Source: Micromonospora sp. MP36 (lineage in GTDB: Bacteria; Actinomycetota; Actinomycetes; Mycobacteriales; Micromonosporaceae). Taken from it: DNA of 64,000 nt. Below, one piece after another: positions 61,164 through 64,000 of the stretch; within the stretch, counting starts at the first letter, position 1; every line of letters begins with the position of its first letter. The stretch is from the NCBI RefSeq assembly GCF_008119785.1, contig NZ_VSFA01000006.1, positions 62,001-126,000 of the forward strand. Direction: 5' to 3'. A program made the translations under genes and the position numbers. Below the pieces are notes generated by a model that searched no databases, was not told where the DNA came from, and worked only from the letters and a program-made list of their open reading frames with translations.

Positions 61164-62059
61164 GCCGGGTGCCCCGCATCGTCGTCGTCGGCGACGTGAT
61201 CACCGACGTGGTCGCGGTGCTCTCCGGCCCCCCGGCGACCGGCTCGGACACCGCGGCCGCGATCCGGTTCAGCGGCGGCGGGCAGGCGGCCAACACCGCC
61301 GCCTGGCTCGCCGGTCAGGGCGCCGACGTCACGCTGGTAGCCGCGACCGGCGACGACGAGGCGGGCCGCGACCGGGTCGCCGAACTGGACCGGGTCGGGG
61401 TGAGCTGCGCGATCGAGCGCCACGAGGGCTACCCGACCGGCACGGTGATCGTGCTCGCCCACGGTGGGGAGCGCACCATGGTCAGCCAGCGCGGGGCGAA
61501 CCTGCGGCTGACCGCCGGGCACGTCGACCAGGCCCTGGCGGCGGCGCCCGACGCCGGGCACCTGCACCTGTCCGCGTACACCCTGCTGGACGCCGGGTCG
61601 CGCGGCGCGGGACTGCGCGCGCTGGCCGTCGCCCGCGAGCGCGGGCTGACCACCAGCGTCGACGCGGCCTCCGCGGCGCCGCTGCGGCGGGTCGGCGCGA
61701 CGGCCCTCCTGACCTGGGTACGCGACGTCGACCTGCTGCTGGTCAACACGGAAGAGGCGACCGTGCTGGCCGGCGGGCTGGACCCGGCGGCGCAGGCGCG
61801 GGCGCTGACCGCGGTGGCCCACCGGGTCGTGGTCAAGCGGGGCGCGGCCGGGGCGGTCTGGGTGGACCGGACCGGGGTGGTCGAGACGGCGCCCGCGCGC
61901 GGGGTGGCCGTGGTGGACGTCACCGGGGCCGGGGATGCGTTCGCCGCCGGCCTGCTCACCGCCTGGCTGGCCGGCGCGGATCCGCGGGCGGCCCTGTCCC
62001 GGGCCGGCGATCTCGGCGCGCTCGCCGTCTCCTCGGTCGGCGCCCGGCCCACCCCCTGA
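61160..62059 (+). CDS. psuK: PfkB-family sugar kinase, probable pseudouridine kinase
   Basis: 299 aa. PfkB features are GDVITDVVAVL at the N-terminus, the FSGGGQAANTAAWLA substrate-site glycines and DVTGAGDAFAAGLLTAW (catalytic Asp in the anion hole). Placed directly after psuG, it most likely phosphorylates pseudouridine to pseudouridine 5'-phosphate, the substrate of PsuG. A ribokinase-like role on another nucleoside is the alternative. The ATG is supplied by the end of the 80-bp element. Confidence 0.9.
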   Translation: MSRVPRIVVVGDVITDVVAVLSGPPATGSDTAAAIRFSGGGQAANTAAWLAGQGADVTLVAATGDDEAGRDRVAELDRVGVSCAIERHEGYPTGTVIVLAHGGERTMVSQRGANLRLTAGHVDQALAAAPDAGHLHLSAYTLLDAGSRGAGLRALAVARERGLTTSVDAASAAPLRRVGATALLTWVRDVDLLLVNTEEATVLAGGLDPAAQARALTAVAHRVVVKRGAAGAVWVDRTGVVETAPARGVAVVDVTGAGDAFAAGLLTAWLAGADPRAALSRAGDLGALAVSSVGARPTP

Positions 62060-62095
62060 CGGGGTGCCCGGTCCGGGTGTGGCGCCCGGGCCGGG

Positions 62096-62455
62096 TCAGG
62101 ACTCGGCGTCGATGACCTTGTGGGGGTGCTCGTCGGCGGGGAGCGCCATCGGCGGGGTCTCCTCGCGGTGGCGCGGATGGAACTTCCCGGCCAAGCGGTG
62201 CTGCTCCTTCGGCGGCCGGTCGTTGGCCAGCAGCACCGCCAGCCACGGGATGAGCACCATCCCGACGCCGCACAGCGGCAGCCAGAGCCAGAGCAGGGGT
62301 GCCTTCGCGCCGACCAGGATCGCACCGACCACCAGGCACGCGACCCGGACGCCCATCATCAGCACGTAGCGCTTCTGCCGGCTGTTGAGCTGGTCGTCCT
62401 GGCTGCGCGCGGCGTCGGTGATCAGGATCGGCTGGTACGCCTGACGCTTCACCAC
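62096..62455 (-). CDS. DUF3099 family membrane protein
   Basis: 119 aa. QPILITDAARSQDDQLNSRQKRYVLMMGVR followed by two helices (CLVVGAILVGAKAPLLWLWL and LCGVGMVLIPWLAVLLAN) and a basic C-terminus identify DUF3099, an actinobacterial family of unknown function. The GTG start has GAGGAGGT immediately upstream. It is convergent with psuK. Confidence 0.9.
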   Translation of the reverse strand: MVKRQAYQPILITDAARSQDDQLNSRQKRYVLMMGVRVACLVVGAILVGAKAPLLWLWLPLCGVGMVLIPWLAVLLANDRPPKEQHRLAGKFHPRHREETPPMALPADEHPHKVIDAES

Positions 62456-62544
62456 GACCTCCTCGAGGGGTTACCCCTCATCCTGTCACTCCCCGAGGAT
62501 GATCGGCGAAAATCGTCCCGTGCCGCCTCGTGTTACGCGCGTGG

Positions 62545-62556
62545 TACGCTCCACCC
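62545..62556 (+). promoter_or_regulatory. Leaderless-type -10 element before the toxin-like gene
   Basis: TACGCT (62545-62550) is followed by 6 nt and then the GTG start, with no Shine-Dalgarno sequence. Confidence 0.6.
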
Positions 62557-62868
62557 GTGGCCAACCGGTTCAGCTTCATCGACGAGGCACTGGCCAACCT
62601 GCGGGTCTACGACGTCACGCCCGGGGAAGTCTGGGAGGCCCTGCACAGCACGCGACGGGTTATCCGGCACCTCGGGGACGACGTGATGGTGGTCTACGCG
62701 ACCGCCCACCGGGGGCGACGCCTCGCCGTGCTGCTGGCCGAGGCCGACGGCACCGACAACGACTGGGACATCCTCTCCGCCCGCGAACTGAGCGACGTCG
62801 AGGCCAAGCGCTACGACGAGGCGGTACGGAGATCACGCCGACGAGGAGGCGGTCACGATGCACCGTAA
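62557..62868 (+). CDS. BrnT-like toxin, probable RNase of a type II toxin-antitoxin pair
   Basis: 103 aa. The pattern VYDVTPGEVWEALHS, then MVVYATAHRGRRLAVLLAE, then WDILSARELSDVEAKRYDEA matches BrnT (ribonuclease) toxins, whose C-terminal SARxxxxxExxxY motif is characteristic. Toxin-first order is typical of BrnTA. The GTG at 62557 follows TACGCT by 6 nt; the upstream ATG at 62530 lacks any signal. The antitoxin start overlaps the toxin end by 11 nt. Confidence 0.75.
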   Translation: MANRFSFIDEALANLRVYDVTPGEVWEALHSTRRVIRHLGDDVMVVYATAHRGRRLAVLLAEADGTDNDWDILSARELSDVEAKRYDEAVRRSRRRGGGHDAP

Positions 62869-63169
62869 CGAGGCGACCAAGCGGTTCCACGACGGCGGCG
62901 ACGCGCTCGCCGACCTGATCGACGAGAGCCAGCCGGCGGAGCTGCCCACCCCCGACACCGACGTGCCGATGGTCAGCCGCTCGGTACGCCTCCCGCTGGA
63001 GACGTACGAACGGGTCCGGGCGGCCGCCGAGACGCGCGGCATCGGGGTGACCACGCTGATGCGGCAGTGGATCGAGGCCGGCCTGGCCGACCTGGACGAC
63101 TCGGCGACGGTCTCGCTGGCCGACGTGCGCCGGGCGCTCGCCGCGCTCTCCCGCCCGACCGCCGCCTGA
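62858..63169 (+). CDS. BrnA/RHH-like antitoxin
   Basis: 103 aa. The middle segment SRSVRLPLETYERVRAAAETRGIGVTTLMRQWIEAGL is a ribbon-helix-helix-like DNA-binding region, as in BrnA and CopG antitoxins. The N-terminal third is acidic and may neutralise the toxin. GAGGAGG lies 9 nt before the ATG. Autoregulation of the pair is likely for such antitoxins. Confidence 0.75.
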   Translation: MHRNEATKRFHDGGDALADLIDESQPAELPTPDTDVPMVSRSVRLPLETYERVRAAAETRGIGVTTLMRQWIEAGLADLDDSATVSLADVRRALAALSRPTAA

Positions 63170-63232
63170 CCGGCGTCCGACACGCTCGACCGGCGTCCGA
63201 CGGGCCCGACCGGCCTCTGACCGGCGTCCGAC
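63168..63232 (+). repeat. GACCGGCGTCCGAC direct repeats after the antitoxin gene
   Basis: Copies at 63168-63181, 63188-63201 and 63219-63232, with further CCGACCGGCC motifs to about 63270. The first begins within the antitoxin stop codon. Confidence 0.8.
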
Positions 63233-63269
63233 GCGTCCGACCGGCCGGGCCGACCGGCCCGGCCGACCG

Positions 63270-63390
63270 TCAGATCGGCGGCGCGGGCTGCTCCGGCGGC
63301 CGGCCCCGGGCGCGCAGCGCGTCGGTCACCGCGATCCCGGCCAGCACCGCCGAGATCGACGCGGCGACCGCCAGCGGAGGCAGCCGGGAT
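63270..63390 (-). pseudogene. Possible gene remnant encoding a C-terminal hydrophobic tail
   Basis: A minus-strand frame reads RLPPLAVAASISAVLAGIAV and then TDALRARGRPPEQPAPPI before a stop (63272-63270), with G/C at nearly every third position, so it looks coding. Upstream the frame loses this bias within a few codons and shows no plausible start codon. Either a truncated gene or an unusual start; it lies downstream of the HhH-GPD gene. Confidence 0.3.
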
Positions 63391-63445
63391 GATGATGAAC
63401 GTCCGCGCCTACCAGGTCACGGTACGGCGGCGGACGGGCGCCGGG

Positions 63446-64000
63446 TCAGCTCTTCGCGGCCTTCGCCTCCGCCTTCATCCGCTGCTTGTACTCCCGTACC
63501 CGGCGCAGCGACTCGGGATCGGTCACGTCGGCCACCGACCGGTACGCGTCCGCGTCGCCGTACCCGCCGGCGGCCTCCCGCCAGCCGTCCGGGGTGACGC
63601 CGAACCGCTTGCCGAGCAGCGCCACGAAGATCTGTGCCTTCTGCTTGCCGAAGCCGGGCAGCTCGCCGACCCGGCGCAGCAGTTCCCGGCCGTCGGTGAC
63701 GTCGGACCAGAGCCGGGCCGGGTCGCCGTCGTACCGGTCGACGAGGACCTGGCACACCTCCTGGACCCGGGCCGCCATCGCCTTGGGGAACCGGTGCAGG
63801 GCCGGCGGCTGGGCGAAGAGGGCCACCAGGGCCTCCGGCGCGTATCCGGCCAGTTCCCGGGCGTCCGGCTCGTGGCCCAGCCGCTGGGTCAGGACGTACG
63901 GGGAGGAGAACGCCTTCTCCATCGGCACCTGCTGGTCGAGCACCATGCCGAGGAGCAGCGCGAGCGGGCTGCGGGCCAGCATTTCGTTGGCGTCCGGATC
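63446..64000 (-). CDS. HhH-GPD-type base excision DNA repair protein, partial (N-terminus beyond window)
   Basis: The frame is open to the right window edge, so the start lies beyond 64000. Visible residues begin DPDANEMLARSPLALLLGMVLDQQVPMEKAF, the typical opening of this actinobacterial family. The hairpin and GPD-like region are GELPGFGKQKAQIFVALLGKRF followed by DGW. It ends in a Lys/Ala-rich tail. It is distantly related to DNA glycosylases of the endonuclease III/MutY type, but the Fe-S cysteines are absent. The lesion recognised is unknown. Confidence 0.88.
   Translation of the reverse strand, partial: DPDANEMLARSPLALLLGMVLDQQVPMEKAFSSPYVLTQRLGHEPDARELAGYAPEALVALFAQPPALHRFPKAMAARVQEVCQVLVDRYDGDPARLWSDVTDGRELLRRVGELPGFGKQKAQIFVALLGKRFGVTPDGWREAAGGYGDADAYRSVADVTDPESLRRVREYKQRMKAEAKAAKS

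Noticed and set aside
63168..63270. CRISPR-like or origin-like direct repeats
   Set aside because: Only three imperfect units with irregular spacing and no AT-rich region or DnaA-box pattern.

Overview
This is chromosomal DNA of a very GC-rich actinomycete, most likely Micromonospora or a close relative (Micromonosporaceae). The evidence is the near-universal G/C at third codon positions, the many GTG starts, the actinobacteria-only families (DUF3000, DUF3039, DUF3093, DUF3099, DUF3159, DUF3710, DUF4193, DUF7455) and the gene order. From memory, the order follows M. tuberculosis Rv2676c-Rv2703 closely: hemQ-hemY-hemE, DUF3000, RNase D, dxs, RNA methyltransferase, APC permease, two trkA, DUF3159, OB-fold, DUF3710, dut, DUF3093, DUF4193, LytR_C protein, suhB, sigA. 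No rRNA, tRNA, CRISPR array, prophage or transposase gene was seen.

Layout. 1-7.3 kb: a minus-strand FtsX/LolCDE-type ABC operon (two large permeases, two ATPases, one cut by the window edge). 7.4-12 kb: small stand-alone genes (L7/L12-like membrane protein, LigD-type polymerase, MsrB, CBM48-like protein, Cys-rich protein, TlpA-like lipoprotein with CcdA, ElaA-like acetyltransferase). 12-15.3 kb: heme operon hemE-hemY-hemQ (coproporphyrin-dependent branch). 15.4-20.2 kb: DUF3000, two proline-rich membrane proteins (one a trypsin-like protease) and RNase D. 20.2-41.3 kb: an accessory block between rnd and dxs, which are neighbours in M. tuberculosis. It holds a thiolase/FadB pair, a secreted beta-propeller/malectin protein, a two-component system, a C39-like peptidase, three paralogous polytopic membrane proteins, a lipoprotein and a cis-prenyltransferase. 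41.4-57.1 kb: the conserved dxs-to-sigA block, including a KimA-like K+ transporter next to two TrkA subunits. 57.2-64 kb: helicase, TRIC-like channel, DUF3039, pseudouridine catabolism (psuG, psuK), DUF3099, a BrnT/BrnA-like toxin-antitoxin pair and a HhH-GPD protein cut by the window edge.

The most unusual signal is a set of short repeats sitting exactly at gene junctions. An 80-bp element occurs twice (284-367 and 61080-61163), each time between a stop and a start codon. It carries a 27-codon ORF whose ATG overlaps the upstream TGA and whose TGA overlaps the downstream ATG, so translational coupling is kept on both sides. A 60-bp relative at 29866-29925 adds 20 in-frame codons to a histidine kinase. 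Several intergenic palindrome families and an unusually clear series of leaderless-type starts (TANNNT, 6-7 nt, ATG/GTG) are also present.
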